Under the pieces are notes generated by a model that was not told the origin of the DNA, did not search any database, and saw only the letters and a program-made list of their open reading frames with translations. This document shows, in pieces, positions 53,369 to 62,651 of a stretch of DNA of 64,000 nucleotides. Positions within the stretch are counted from its first letter, which is position 1, and every line of letters begins with the position of its first letter. A program made the position numbers and the translations under genes. The stretch comes from Cryomorpha sp963748925 (GTDB taxonomy: Bacteria > Bacteroidota > Bacteroidia > Flavobacteriales_D > Cryomorphaceae), in contig CAVVKG010000009.1 in NCBI GenBank assembly GCA_963748925.1, forward strand, positions 806,001 to 870,000, read 5' to 3'.

Positions 53369-54697
53369 CTATATCGCTGCTTGCTTTTCGAAATTGTGAT
53401 TTACTAATCCATCGGCGAGGTATTTCTCATAGGCAGTGAGATCAAAGTGGCCGTGACCGCAAAGATTGAAGAGTATAGTTCTTTCTTCTCCTGCTTCTTT
53501 GGCAGCGTTCGCTTCTTCAATTACCTGAGCGATAGCATAAGTGGCTTCGGGGGCAGGTATTACTCCTTCGGCCTTGGCAAATAGCACTCCTGCCTTAAAG
53601 CACTCCAATTGCTCTTTGGCGCGGGCTTCAATCAGGCCGTCTTTTAAGAGCTGGCTTACCAAAACTCCTGCCCCGTGATAGCGCAATCCACCCGCGTGAA
53701 TCTCAGCTGGGACAAAATCGTGACCCAGTGTGTACATGGGCAGGAGCGGAGTCAGACCGATGGTATCGCCAAAGTCGTATTTGAACTCACCTTGAGTAAG
53801 TTTAGGGCAACTCGATGGCTCAACAGCGATGCACCTTGTCTTTTTGCCATTTTCGAAATTGTGACGTAAAAATGGAAATGCAATCCCAGCGAAGTTTGAT
53901 CCTCCGCCGAAAGGCGCGATGATCACATCTGGAGAATCTCCTGCGATTTCAAACTGCTTTTCCGCTTCTAGACCAATGATGGTTTGGTGCATTAAGACGT
54001 GATTAAGAACACTGCCTAGGGCGTATTTTGTTCCTTCATCCTGCACAGCTCTTTCGATAGCTTCGGAAATGGCTATTCCAAGACTACCCGGGCTGTTTGG
54101 GTCCTTCTCAAGTATTGATCTTCCTGCAGAGGTTCGATCTGAAGGTGAAGGAAATACCTGAGCTCCATAGGTATTCATCATAATTTTGCGATATGGTTTT
54201 TGCTCGTAGCTCAATTTCACCATATACACTTCGAGGTCAATACCGAATTTCTGGCAAGCATAGCTCAGGGCACTCCCCCATTGACCGGCTCCCGTCTCAG
54301 TAGTGATTCTCTTAACACCCTGCTTCATATTGTAGTAAGCCTGCGGAATCGCCGTATTTGGCTTGTGTGATCCGGATGGGCTTCCACCTTCGTATTTGTA
54401 GTAAATCTTGGCAGTTGTGTCCAAAGCTTTTTCTAAGCCGTGAGCTCTAAATAATGGCGATGGACGGTAGATTTTATAAGCATCAAGTACCTCTTCGGGG
54501 ATATCCACAAATCGGTCTGTACTTACTTCTTGTTTGATCAACTCCATGGCAAATAGTGGCGCCAAATCGTCTGGGCCCATTGGTTCTTTCGTGCCCGGGT
54601 GTAGAGGTGGCAAGGGTTTGTTGGGCATATCTGCCATAATGTTGTACCATGCCGTTGGCATTTGGGCTTCTTCTAGTAGGAATTTGTGTTGTTTCAT
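53369..54697 (-). CDS. trpB2: Tryptophan synthase beta-like protein (TrpB2 type)
   Basis: A PLP-dependent enzyme of 442 residues from ATG 54697. The PLP lysine is K112 in SGSHKPNTAIPQA, the phosphate-binding loop is APFGGGSNFAG, and TETGAGQWGSALSYACQ lies between. The length, the N-terminal extension and the GSHKPN form (TrpB1 has HKxN in a different context) place it in the TrpB2 group, which makes Trp from indole and serine and is usually unlinked to trpA. No other trp gene is in the window. A Trp-rich leader ORF and a terminator hairpin precede it, which supports a role in Trp supply. Confidence 0.92.
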   Translation of the reverse strand: MKQHKFLLEEAQMPTAWYNIMADMPNKPLPPLHPGTKEPMGPDDLAPLFAMELIKQEVSTDRFVDIPEEVLDAYKIYRPSPLFRAHGLEKALDTTAKIYYKYEGGSPSGSHKPNTAIPQAYYNMKQGVKRITTETGAGQWGSALSYACQKFGIDLEVYMVKLSYEQKPYRKIMMNTYGAQVFPSPSDRTSAGRSILEKDPNSPGSLGIAISEAIERAVQDEGTKYALGSVLNHVLMHQTIIGLEAEKQFEIAGDSPDVIIAPFGGGSNFAGIAFPFLRHNFENGKKTRCIAVEPSSCPKLTQGEFKYDFGDTIGLTPLLPMYTLGHDFVPAEIHAGGLRYHGAGVLVSQLLKDGLIEARAKEQLECFKAGVLFAKAEGVIPAPEATYAIAQVIEEANAAKEAGEERTILFNLCGHGHFDLTAYEKYLADGLVNHNFEKQAAI

Positions 54698-54722
54698 GTT
54701 TTGTGATTTTTTAGAAATGAAA

Positions 54723-54750
54723 AAAGCCCGCTGCATATGCAGCGGGCTTT
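54723..54750 (-). terminator. Attenuator terminator hairpin upstream of trpB2
   Basis: A perfect 28-bp palindrome (AAAGCCCGCTGCAT and ATGCAGCGGGCTTT) lies 26 bp before the trpB2 start. On the minus strand it is followed by T-rich sequence (CTTTTTTCATTTCT), so it should terminate transcription before trpB2. The promoter-distal gene is trpB2, which makes this a conditional terminator. Confidence 0.85.
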
Positions 54751-54774
54751 GTAGTATAAGACGGTTTATTGTAG

Positions 54775-54858
54775 TTATGTCAAATTACAAGCACAGGTTG
54801 GCTGCACGGATTGATCCATGTGCCACCACCAAAAAAATGTGCTTGTTGTAAAATTCAT
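54775..54858 (-). CDS. trpL: Tryptophan leader peptide of trpB2 (27 residues)
   Basis: This short ORF begins at ATG 54858 and stops at TAA 54777-54775. Residues 8-13 read FFWWWH, with three consecutive TGG codons at 54823-54831, preceded by a run of seven T. Trp is normally about 1% of residues, so three in a row in a 27-codon ORF is unlikely by chance. The start is 4 bp after a TAACTTTG promoter box, so the transcript has little or no 5' UTR. The codons sit inside the 1:2 pairing of the attenuator. Confidence 0.82.
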   Translation of the reverse strand: MNFTTSTFFWWWHMDQSVQPTCACNLT

Positions 54859-54862
54859 GCGT

Positions 54863-54894
54863 CAAAGTTAGAGGATAAAATTCTTACTTTCAAA
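54863..54894 (-). promoter_or_regulatory. Promoter of the trpL-trpB2 transcript
   Basis: On the minus strand TTTG (54894-54891) and TAACTTTG (54870-54863) are separated by 20 bp, an exact match to the Bacteroidota housekeeping promoter. The -7 box ends 4 bp before the leader ATG. Confidence 0.82.
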
Positions 54895-55246
54895 GAATCA
54901 TCTCTAAAAATATTTTTAAAGGCGAATGTTGTATGTTGTTAAAAACCTGTAATTCAATATGTAGCGCAACTAAATATAACCATGCAGCTGGAATGAGTTT
55001 TTTTGAAAAACGGCAATCAGCCTTTTTTTTCTCTGAATTTATCTCGTAGGGGGTGATTTGGGAATCACCCGTGGGTGTAAATGGCTATATTTTTCTATTT
55101 TTGAAACTCTATTAAGAACATTCTCCTTTTCACTTCACTGTTTATGATTGAAATAGGTCCTCGCGACCAAAGTTCTGATAATATTTTTTCTTTATCAGAA
55201 AGATTTTGAAGCGGTGGGCAAATTGCGAATTATTTCAAATTTTAAA
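54895..55246. other. 352-bp gene-free stretch
   Basis: This lies between the trpL promoter and the 3' end of the next minus-strand gene. It contains one hairpin, GGGTGATT/AATCACCC with a TGGG loop (55051-55070), without a following T-run. No ORF, known RNA family or repeat was recognised. Confidence 0.5.
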
Positions 55247-57418
55247 TCAATACTTCACAAACTTCTGAATACCAAGGTTAATACCGCTCTCTCCAATCAA
55301 TTGAATAAAGTAAACTCCGGTATTTAAATTTGTAATGTTTGCATTTACTCTATTTCCAGATACGTTCTCAGACTTTACCAAAGAACCTAGCATATTGTAA
55401 AACCGCAACTCTGTAAAGTTTATTTCAGCAGTAATATTTACAATGCCTGTATTATTGGGATTCGGATATACCGTAAAAAGCGTTTTTACATTTTCTTCTA
55501 TTGCAGTTGGCAACATTAAAGTAGTGCTCACCGTGTTTGTAATTACCGGCTCATTAAAATCAAAGAAAATTGATGCTTTATTAAGAATAGATTCGTTCAA
55601 TTGCATACTGGGGTAAGGAGCAATTCTAAAGGAAATAAAACCTTGACTTCCTAAAAAGTCGGTACCGCTATCAGGCAGCATTATGCCGTCAAACAGCACA
55701 CTCAAGGTATCAATATTAAATTCCAGATCATAACCTTGATGCGATGCAGCCACAAATTCCATTGTAGACATGTCGAGCTGATCAATCGGCAAAACATCTT
55801 CAATTCTAACAAATTGAGCCGCTGCTGTTCCGGTATTCATAAAACGGATTGTGTAATCCAGTTTTTTACTTTCTGAGATAAACTCTGGGTTAATAAACTC
55901 AAAACTTACCTGCTTGTCATTCGGGTCAAAAGAACCCATAATTATTTCCTCATAAACAAAAGAATTGTTTAGTGGTGTCTCATCACTCCCATCGAAGGAT
56001 ATTGAGACATTGGTGGTAATGGTCGAATCCAATATGGCAGTTTGGTCAACTAAGTAATCCACATAAAAGATAAAATTTTCCTGAGGGCAAATTTCAGCTA
56101 AAGTATAGGACAAGGCATCGGTGCCTGCAACAATTCCTTCAAGATCAGATCCAATGAAGGTAAGGTTTGTATCCAGGCTTATATTAATATCGCTATTGGC
56201 GATACATACTGTACCCGCATTTTTGAAATTATAATAAATTCTATGTTCAAATCCGGGCGCTGGCGGAGAAGTGGCATTAACCGAATGCACGGTCAAGTCT
56301 AAAAAATCACCTAATGAATTTGCAATAAAATTTGCTGTTTCACTCCCGCCTTCCATGTCAAATTGAAAAGGTACAGGATTTGTGGTTATGGTATAATAAT
56401 CAGGGACTTCCACCAGGGCAATATCGCCCTGTAAAAGTGGCTCGCACAGACTGTAATGACCATATTCATCTGTAAAAGCATAAGAACCTGCGCTTTGACT
56501 TTGAATTAATTGGTTGGCAAAACGTAGTTCATTTGTCTCAGCGCTGCCATTATTGTTAGTGTCTTCAAATACTTTTCCGCTTAGTGAGCCCCAGTCAAGA
56601 CAGGGGCCAAGTTCAGCTTTAGCTTCCAAAAATACACCACTGTCTAAGGCTCCATCTAAAGCATCGCCAATTGCGAATTTGATATGGTAAGTCGCGCCGA
56701 AGGTTACTGCTGTTTTGGCTTCTAACCTGACCGTAAGACCATTCATTTCAAAATTATCCTGGGGAGGATTGTTTTGAATAAAGTAAATTGAATCATCAAT
56801 CCAATTCGGATTTGCTTCCTCACAATTAGTTGAATTGCCTGGATTACTCGATTCTCCGGAGTTAATTGTATTTATAGTTACTGGCGTCTCAGACCCCGGA
56901 ATAATTGCCAGATTAATTGAGTTATTTGAAAATTGACCACTAATTCCCGGGCCGCTAATAAGTAAAGCAAAAGGATCGTTGAATTGGGAGCATGTATAGC
57001 TCGCATACTCAACACTAGCAAAGGAGTAAAAGAAACTTAATGTGTCAGCAAAAACCGTGATGTCAAATTCCACTATGGCAGCATCATTTATATTCTGGCC
57101 GGAAATAGTCATAAGGTCAGGGTCGTTGGTGATAGTGTTGCTTAACATAACACCCTGTTCACCAATGATGGTTGATGCACTACCAGTCACCATTACCAGA
57201 CCAGAATCGATCGGGACTACGGAGTTATTATTTTGAAAAAAAGAAAATTGGCTGCTGTCACCTAAAAATGTAACGTTCGTGATATCCACGTTGTCCCCGT
57301 TAAAGATTGCCTCAACTAATTCTTGTGGGGTATGGTTGAGGTTGTCTACGAATAATTGAGCTGATGTGAATTGCGCTATAAATAAGATAGCTACAATAAA
57401 GAGGTATATCTTTTTCAT
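55247..57418 (-). CDS. Large T9SS-exported protein with choice-of-anchor L-like and DUF11-like domains
   Basis: A 723-residue protein from ATG 57418, which gives a signal peptide (MKKIYLFIVAILFIAQFTSAQ); the frame opens earlier at 57448. The N-terminal about 230 residues (VDNLNHTPQELVEAIFNGD, and later FSYASVEYAS-type strands) match the choice-of-anchor L domain. A carboxypeptidase-like or SdrD-type linker follows (GKVFEDTNNNGSAETNE), then DUF11-like segments (GSFDPNDKQVSFE, then YTIRFMNTGTAAAQFVRIEDVLP). The C-terminal T9SS domain starts FTVYPNPNNTGIVNI. It is likely an adhesin-like surface protein. Confidence 0.85.
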   Translation of the reverse strand: MKKIYLFIVAILFIAQFTSAQLFVDNLNHTPQELVEAIFNGDNVDITNVTFLGDSSQFSFFQNNNSVVPIDSGLVMVTGSASTIIGEQGVMLSNTITNDPDLMTISGQNINDAAIVEFDITVFADTLSFFYSFASVEYASYTCSQFNDPFALLISGPGISGQFSNNSINLAIIPGSETPVTINTINSGESSNPGNSTNCEEANPNWIDDSIYFIQNNPPQDNFEMNGLTVRLEAKTAVTFGATYHIKFAIGDALDGALDSGVFLEAKAELGPCLDWGSLSGKVFEDTNNNGSAETNELRFANQLIQSQSAGSYAFTDEYGHYSLCEPLLQGDIALVEVPDYYTITTNPVPFQFDMEGGSETANFIANSLGDFLDLTVHSVNATSPPAPGFEHRIYYNFKNAGTVCIANSDINISLDTNLTFIGSDLEGIVAGTDALSYTLAEICPQENFIFYVDYLVDQTAILDSTITTNVSISFDGSDETPLNNSFVYEEIIMGSFDPNDKQVSFEFINPEFISESKKLDYTIRFMNTGTAAAQFVRIEDVLPIDQLDMSTMEFVAASHQGYDLEFNIDTLSVLFDGIMLPDSGTDFLGSQGFISFRIAPYPSMQLNESILNKASIFFDFNEPVITNTVSTTLMLPTAIEENVKTLFTVYPNPNNTGIVNITAEINFTELRFYNMLGSLVKSENVSGNRVNANITNLNTGVYFIQLIGESGINLGIQKFVKY

Positions 57419-57554
57419 TGGAAGGTTATAATAAATTGATGCAAGCAATATAATAAATTTTTTTCTGGTGGTTTAGGATAGACCGTATTGAATTGAATGA
57501 AAATAGGTATTCTACTGATTGGAGATGAAGTTATTTTTCTATGTTTGAAGACCG

Positions 57555-59125
57555 ATGAAAGAATCTTTAATTTTCTGCTTGCTTCTCTTATTGGGTTTAG
57601 GGCTTCGTTGTCAGGTTTCCGACTTTATTGTAGATGCTTCGAATAAATTCTGGAAAGGTGAGCCAATTGCAAATAATTCCACCAGCAGATTCAAGACATC
57701 AAAGCCAATTCTGGATGTAGAGATAGATACAATTCATGATGTTTTGTATCTGGTTCTTGACAATTTGAGAAAAGGAAAGCCTATGAAAGAAGGAGTTGTT
57801 GGTTGGCCTATGATTTGAATTCGAGTTCTACAATGTGGACCAAGGAATTTAAATTTTCCGATGAAACATTTCGCTTGCTTGATACTATTCCTTCGCTGTC
57901 TAAAGAATCTGATTTTACACGAGTATTTAATTGGAAGGATGGTGAGTTTTTGCGCGAATATGAGGGTTCGATTCTGTTTCTTGGCCAACAGTGATAAAAC
58001 TGGTGTTGCAAACTTGAAACCTTACTTATCAGTGGATGGTTGGAGTTGATATGGCGTCTGGCAAATTAGTCTGGGATAATAAGACCCAACTGAAAATGGA
58101 AAAGGATAATTTGATCGTGACAGGAGATACAAGCCTGACTTTTATTGATAATGGTTTACATCATTTAGACCTCAAAAGTGGCGAAGGATTTCATGAAAAA
58201 ATGAAGATGGGCCTTCCTTTTACTGGGAATGCAGCACCGGCTGCGGTGTTTGGAGGATTGCTTGGTGGTGTTTTTGGAGCGGCATTACTTGGAGCAGTTG
58301 CTGGAACAGGGAATAAAGCTAAAGTTCTCGTTGGTAATCAACATAAAAACTGGATTGTGGATAGTTCAGGTATCTACTTGGCCAGTCAAAAAAGGTTAGC
58401 AAAGTTTGATTTCAGGGGTAACACATTATGGGAAAACCCAATGCCCCAGAAAAAAGGACAGTAGGTTTTTCTAAATTGTTTTTCAAGAAAGAGAATTTGT
58501 ACATGGTTAATGACGGAAGGGAATATAATACCAGATCAGTGGATCAGTTTTCGGCCCTATGTTCGTTGCAAAAATGAATTCCAAGACAGGAGAAGTAAAA
58601 GCTTATCTGGATATAAAGACAGAAAAAAGAGAGTATATGAATGATTATCTCATCAAAGAAAACTCTCTTCTTTTTGCGCTCAACGAAAGAATGTTGGAAG
58701 TCGATGACTCCACTTTTACCGTATTAAATGAACGCATTTTTGATACTGGAAGCACGAATTTGGGTTTGCGGAATATCGTTAACCCACCTTATTATTTTGA
58801 AAACGAGAGTGGTTTTTATAATCCGCTTGACGACAAACCAAATGCGCTCTACATCGAAAACTCAACAGGAATGAAAATTGAATTTTCAGCAGACTATGAG
58901 CTGAAATCTGTGGTAAAGAAAAACGATTTCTATAAAGTTAATTTTGAAGTTGGCGACTATGAACTGATAACCAATGAAACAGATAGTTACTTAATCAATT
59001 CAAAGGGAAAGCGGTTAAATGAACTTGTTTATACTCTTTCAGCACGGATTATTGATGGATACTTTATTGATTACACTGATCGGGAATTAATAATTACTCC
59101 TGTTTCTGATATTGGGAATAAATAA
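57555..59125 (+). pseudogene. PQQ-like beta-propeller protein gene, broken by about five frameshifts
   Basis: Fragments in different frames join into one protein of about 520 residues: a signal peptide (MKESLIFCLLLLLGLGLRCQ), then propeller-like segments (GLAYDLNSSSTMW; ANSDKTGVANLKPYLSVDG; VDMASGKLVWDNKT; FDFRGNTLWENP; FVAKMNSKTGEVKAYLD), with a Gly/Ala-rich hydrophobic stretch near the middle. Shifts occur near 57803 (-1), 57980 (+1), 58035 (+1), 58455 (-1, in an A6 run) and 58550 (-1). Few in-frame nonsense codons are present, so decay is recent or the sequence has local errors. The upstream gene is divergent. Confidence 0.75.
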
Positions 59126-59271
59126 CTGAAGTATTTCATGCGGCGACTTAATTAAGGAAGGTGTTTTTGGGCCTTAACCTTAGTAACTTATTTTGTGAAT
59201 AAACACTTCCTATACCATTCAGAAAAGTAACCAGACTTTTTACTTTTGATGATTAAAATCAATTCTAAATT

Positions 59272-61434
59272 TTGGAACAACTTCTTCAAAGTCTGAAGGC
59301 CGGCGATATGGAAATTGTATCGCTTCCAAACCCTTCGCCCGGAAAAGGCGAAGTGCTTGTGCGGACGCATTACTCTGCTATTAGTACGGGTACCGAAGGT
59401 AAAACGGTGAGCGATGCGCGCAAAGGTTATATCGCCAAAGCCAAATCACGAAAGGAAGAGGTAAACAAAGTAGTGAAAGCTGCGCGCTCACATGGAATCG
59501 CCGACACCTATAAAATGGTGATGAATAAGCTGGAAGCATTGCAGCCATTAGGTTACAGTCTTTCTGGAGTTGTTGAGCAGGTGGGGAGTGAAGTAAAAAA
59601 CTTTAAGCCGGGCGATAGAGTCGCTTGCGGTGGTGCTTCGGCATCGCACGCTGAGCTGGTTACCATACCCGAAAATCTTTGTGTGCAAATTCCGGATAGC
59701 GCTGAACTCAGTCAGGCTGCATTCACGACAATTGGTGCTATAGCTATGCAAGGCATCCGGCGTGCAGAGCTCAATCTGGGTGAAAACTGTGTGGTAATTG
59801 GTTTGGGAATTATTGGCCAAATTACGCTTCGGTTGCTTAAGGCTGCAGGAGTAAAGACATTTGGGATTGATTTGAAAAGTGAACTTATTGATCTTGCTTT
59901 TCAGTCGGGTGCGCAAAACGCAACCCTTCGAAGCGACGAATTGCTGGAAGCCAAGGTGGCCGAATTTTCGAATGGTCATGGAGTTGATTCCGTTATAATA
60001 ACGGCGGCATCTTCTTCTCTGGATCCGGTGGAGCTGGCAGGAGTGCTTTGCCGCCTGCATGGAAAAGTGGTGATTGTGGGAAGCGTGCCAACCGGGTTTA
60101 GCCGGAAAAATTATTACCGGAAGGAGCTTGATCTTCGGATGAGCACTTCTTATGGCCCCGGGCGCTACGATGCAAGTTATGAGGAAAAAGGTGTCGATTA
60201 TCCTATCGGACAGGTGCGGTGGACAGAAAACCGCAATATGTTGGCTTTCGCCGAATTACTTGGCAATAAATCGCTTGACCTGAGTGACCTTATCTCTCAT
60301 ACATTTCTATTCGAAAAAGCTAAGGAAGCTTTTGATCTTGTGGTAAACAAGGAAGCCGATAAAATGGGTATTCTGCTGGAATACGACGTCAGGAAGTCCC
60401 TTGATCAAACTCTTTCTAAAGCGGAGAATCGAATTCCAACTGGCGACCGAATTTCATTGATAGGAGCAGGTTCATTTGCTTCAAACTTCCTTTTGCCCAA
60501 CCTTCAGGACAAACTCACCCTCGCAGGGATTACCACTTCGCGTCCCCATACCGCAGAGAATGCTGCCAGAAAGTTTGATTTTGAAAAAGCATATGCCGAC
60601 CCCGATGAAATGTTTAAAAATGATGGGGCTGTTGCATGTGTTATTGCCACGCGACATAATTCGCATGCTCCTCTGGCCATAAAGGCATTAAATAGCGGAA
60701 AGCGTGTGTTTCTCGAAAAGCCACTTTGCCTTACTATTGAAGAGTATTTTGAGATGAAAGGGGTTTTGCAAAGCCCTGAAATGCCAGATTTGATGGTTGG
60801 TTTTAACCGCCGATTTGCTCCACAAATTCAGAGGTTGAAGCAAAAGCTAAACGGAATTCCGCTTGCAATAAATTACCGCATCAATGCAGGTGCCATGCCT
60901 TCAGATCACTGGGTTCACGACCCCGAAGTAGGTGGGGGTCGAATAATCGGCGAGGTGTGTCACTTTATAGACTTGTGTTGCTTTCTTACAGATAGCCAAG
61001 TTCATTCCATATCGGCGGTAGCTCTTGAAATGCATCCACAAAATCACGATACGTTTACTTCATCGCTCAATTTCAAAAACGGATCTGTTGCTTCCGTATC
61101 TTATTTCAGCAATGGAAATAAGAAGGTAAACAAGGAGTATCTGGAAGTTTTTGGTGGTGGAATAACTGCTATAATTGACGATTTTAAATCGATGAAAATA
61201 GCAGGTGAGAAGCAGGAATCGAGCAAGTTGTCAAAGCAGGATAAAGGTCATGCTGCTGAGGTTTCCGCTTTCGCGGAAGCGGTAAAAACTGCTAGTGCTT
61301 TTCCTATCTCTGTCCAGGAAGTTCTGCATGCTACAATTGCCACCTTTGCATTGGTGGAGTCTATTCAAAACAAAGGTCAAAAAATTATCTTATCAGAATT
61401 TGAATCGCAATGGATTTCTCCGAACGGGAATTGA
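59272..61434 (+). CDS. Bi-domain oxidoreductase (zinc-alcohol-dehydrogenase-like plus Gfo/Idh/MocA)
   Basis: A 720-residue fusion. The N-terminal half is a medium-chain dehydrogenase (LVRTHYSAISTGTEGKTV; then VIGLGIIGQITLRLLKAAG), and the C-terminal half (from about 395) a Gfo/Idh/MocA domain (SLIGAGSFASNFLLPNL, FLEKPLCLT, GGGRIIGEVCHFIDLC). Such fusions are typical of polysaccharide gene clusters and probably oxidise or epimerise a nucleotide sugar or uronic acid. The start is TTG 59272, as no ATG is in frame and the sequence gives the family N-terminus directly. It overlaps the next gene by 25 bp. Confidence 0.85.
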   Translation: MEQLLQSLKAGDMEIVSLPNPSPGKGEVLVRTHYSAISTGTEGKTVSDARKGYIAKAKSRKEEVNKVVKAARSHGIADTYKMVMNKLEALQPLGYSLSGVVEQVGSEVKNFKPGDRVACGGASASHAELVTIPENLCVQIPDSAELSQAAFTTIGAIAMQGIRRAELNLGENCVVIGLGIIGQITLRLLKAAGVKTFGIDLKSELIDLAFQSGAQNATLRSDELLEAKVAEFSNGHGVDSVIITAASSSLDPVELAGVLCRLHGKVVIVGSVPTGFSRKNYYRKELDLRMSTSYGPGRYDASYEEKGVDYPIGQVRWTENRNMLAFAELLGNKSLDLSDLISHTFLFEKAKEAFDLVVNKEADKMGILLEYDVRKSLDQTLSKAENRIPTGDRISLIGAGSFASNFLLPNLQDKLTLAGITTSRPHTAENAARKFDFEKAYADPDEMFKNDGAVACVIATRHNSHAPLAIKALNSGKRVFLEKPLCLTIEEYFEMKGVLQSPEMPDLMVGFNRRFAPQIQRLKQKLNGIPLAINYRINAGAMPSDHWVHDPEVGGGRIIGEVCHFIDLCCFLTDSQVHSISAVALEMHPQNHDTFTSSLNFKNGSVASVSYFSNGNKKVNKEYLEVFGGGITAIIDDFKSMKIAGEKQESSKLSKQDKGHAAEVSAFAEAVKTASAFPISVQEVLHATIATFALVESIQNKGQKIILSEFESQWISPNGN

Positions 61435-62651
61435 TCAAGCTGCGCAGATCATTTATGAATCTGGAGCAATACGTTTCTCGCCGGCGGTATAAAGGATATG
61501 ATCCTTACGATATCCTTTTGAGCAAATTCCCAATAAGGAAATTAGGAAAATGGCCACCAATAATTGCTATACAGATTTTTAAACGCAATCCGCTTAATTT
61601 GCGGAAACTCTTTGCTGTGCCTAAAGGGTGGAATCCCAAAGGTCTTGGATTATTCCTGCACGGGTACAGCCTTTTGCCGAAGAGTGAAGAAAATGAGCAT
61701 GAATGCAGGTGGCTTTTTGAGAAACTGCTCGAGCTCAAAACACCCGATACACCGGGTATGTCATGGGGTTATAATTTCCCCTGGGCAAGCCCTGAAAAGT
61801 ACCTTGAGGCCTGGTCGCCCACATCAGTGGTGAGTGGTTTTATTGTGCAAGGTCTTGACGCTTATTATAAGAAGTATGGCGATGAGCGGGCGCTGGAAGC
61901 TATGAAACAGGTGTGTGTTTTTTTGACCGAAGCCTTATATCACACTGATATTGATGGGGATTATATGATAAGCTACAGTACTGTAAAGGCCGACTTTTGC
62001 TACAATGCTTCCTTGCTTGCCGCCCAGTCTTATGCACTAACTTATGCCCACACGAAGCAGTCTGCCTACTATGAGATTGCCAGAAAAGCACTTGAAACAG
62101 TTGTTTCCCGTCAAAAAAATGATGGTAGCTGGAACTACAGTGAAAATTTGCTGACAAAAAAGCAGCGTGTTCAGATAGACTTCCATCAGGGATTTATTAT
62201 CGATTCCAGCGTAGCAATTTGTGAAGCTTTGGATTACTGTCCTGAGCCGGTAGAAAAAGCTTTGCAGGAAGGTTTTGAATTTTACCGTGATTACCAGTTT
62301 AGGCGTGATGGTAGAGCAGTATGGCGGCTGCCTGGAGATTTTCCCGCTGATATTCACCACCAGGCGCAGGGTATTATCACGGCTATTAACTATCATCGAT
62401 ACAGCCGCAGCAGGCGGGGAGTTGATCTGGGAAAAAATGTACTGAAATATACTATCGACAATTTTCAAGACAAGCGTGGCTATTTCTATTACCGCAAACA
62501 CAAGAATTTTACAGACCGCACAAGTTATATGCGCTGGGGTAATGCCTGGATGTTTCTCGCTATGGCTTCGATGCTAAACGCAGCTGAAGTTCAAAAAACA
62601 GATAAGAATATTTTCAGTCCTCTGGGACGGGAAAAACCTGAGGTGAAGTGA
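61410..62651 (+). CDS. Alpha/alpha-barrel protein of unknown function in a polysaccharide cluster
   Basis: A 413-residue protein with many aromatic, helix-rich segments. Examples are GMSWGYNFPWASPEKYLEAW, then VVSRQKNDGSWNYSE and KYTIDNFQDKRGYFYYRKHK, which look like the repeated helical hairpins of six-hairpin or terpenoid-cyclase-like (alpha/alpha)6 barrels. QKNDGSWNYS resembles the QW-type repeat of squalene-cyclase-like folds. Neighbours suggest a lyase, epimerase or hydrolase acting on polysaccharide, but no catalytic family is recognised. It overlaps the genes on both sides (25 bp and 4 bp), so it is cotranscribed with them. Confidence 0.65.
   Translation: MDFSERELIKLRRSFMNLEQYVSRRRYKGYDPYDILLSKFPIRKLGKWPPIIAIQIFKRNPLNLRKLFAVPKGWNPKGLGLFLHGYSLLPKSEENEHECRWLFEKLLELKTPDTPGMSWGYNFPWASPEKYLEAWSPTSVVSGFIVQGLDAYYKKYGDERALEAMKQVCVFLTEALYHTDIDGDYMISYSTVKADFCYNASLLAAQSYALTYAHTKQSAYYEIARKALETVVSRQKNDGSWNYSENLLTKKQRVQIDFHQGFIIDSSVAICEALDYCPEPVEKALQEGFEFYRDYQFRRDGRAVWRLPGDFPADIHHQAQGIITAINYHRYSRSRRGVDLGKNVLKYTIDNFQDKRGYFYYRKHKNFTDRTSYMRWGNAWMFLAMASMLNAAEVQKTDKNIFSPLGREKPEVK

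Larger units (their letters stand above)
54723..54858 (-). promoter_or_regulatory. Ribosome-mediated tryptophan attenuator region
   Basis: Three alternative pairings are visible on the minus strand. Segment 1 (ACAAGCACA, 54838-54846) pairs with segment 2 (TGTGCTTGT, 54787-54795), enclosing the Trp codons; the stem continues inward as GGTGGTGGCAC with GTGCAGCCAACC. Part of segment 2, GTGCAGC (54801-54807), can instead pair with GCTGCAT (54737-54743), the 5' arm of the terminator. This is the classic 1:2, 2:3, 3:4 arrangement: a ribosome stalled at the Trp codons would free segment 2 to form the antiterminator. Confidence 0.78.

Noticed and set aside
54723..54894. T-box or TRAP control of trpB2
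   Set aside because: No T-box sequence (the conserved TGGNACCGCG type) and no GAG/TAG repeat array are present, whereas the Trp-rich ORF and alternative hairpins are.
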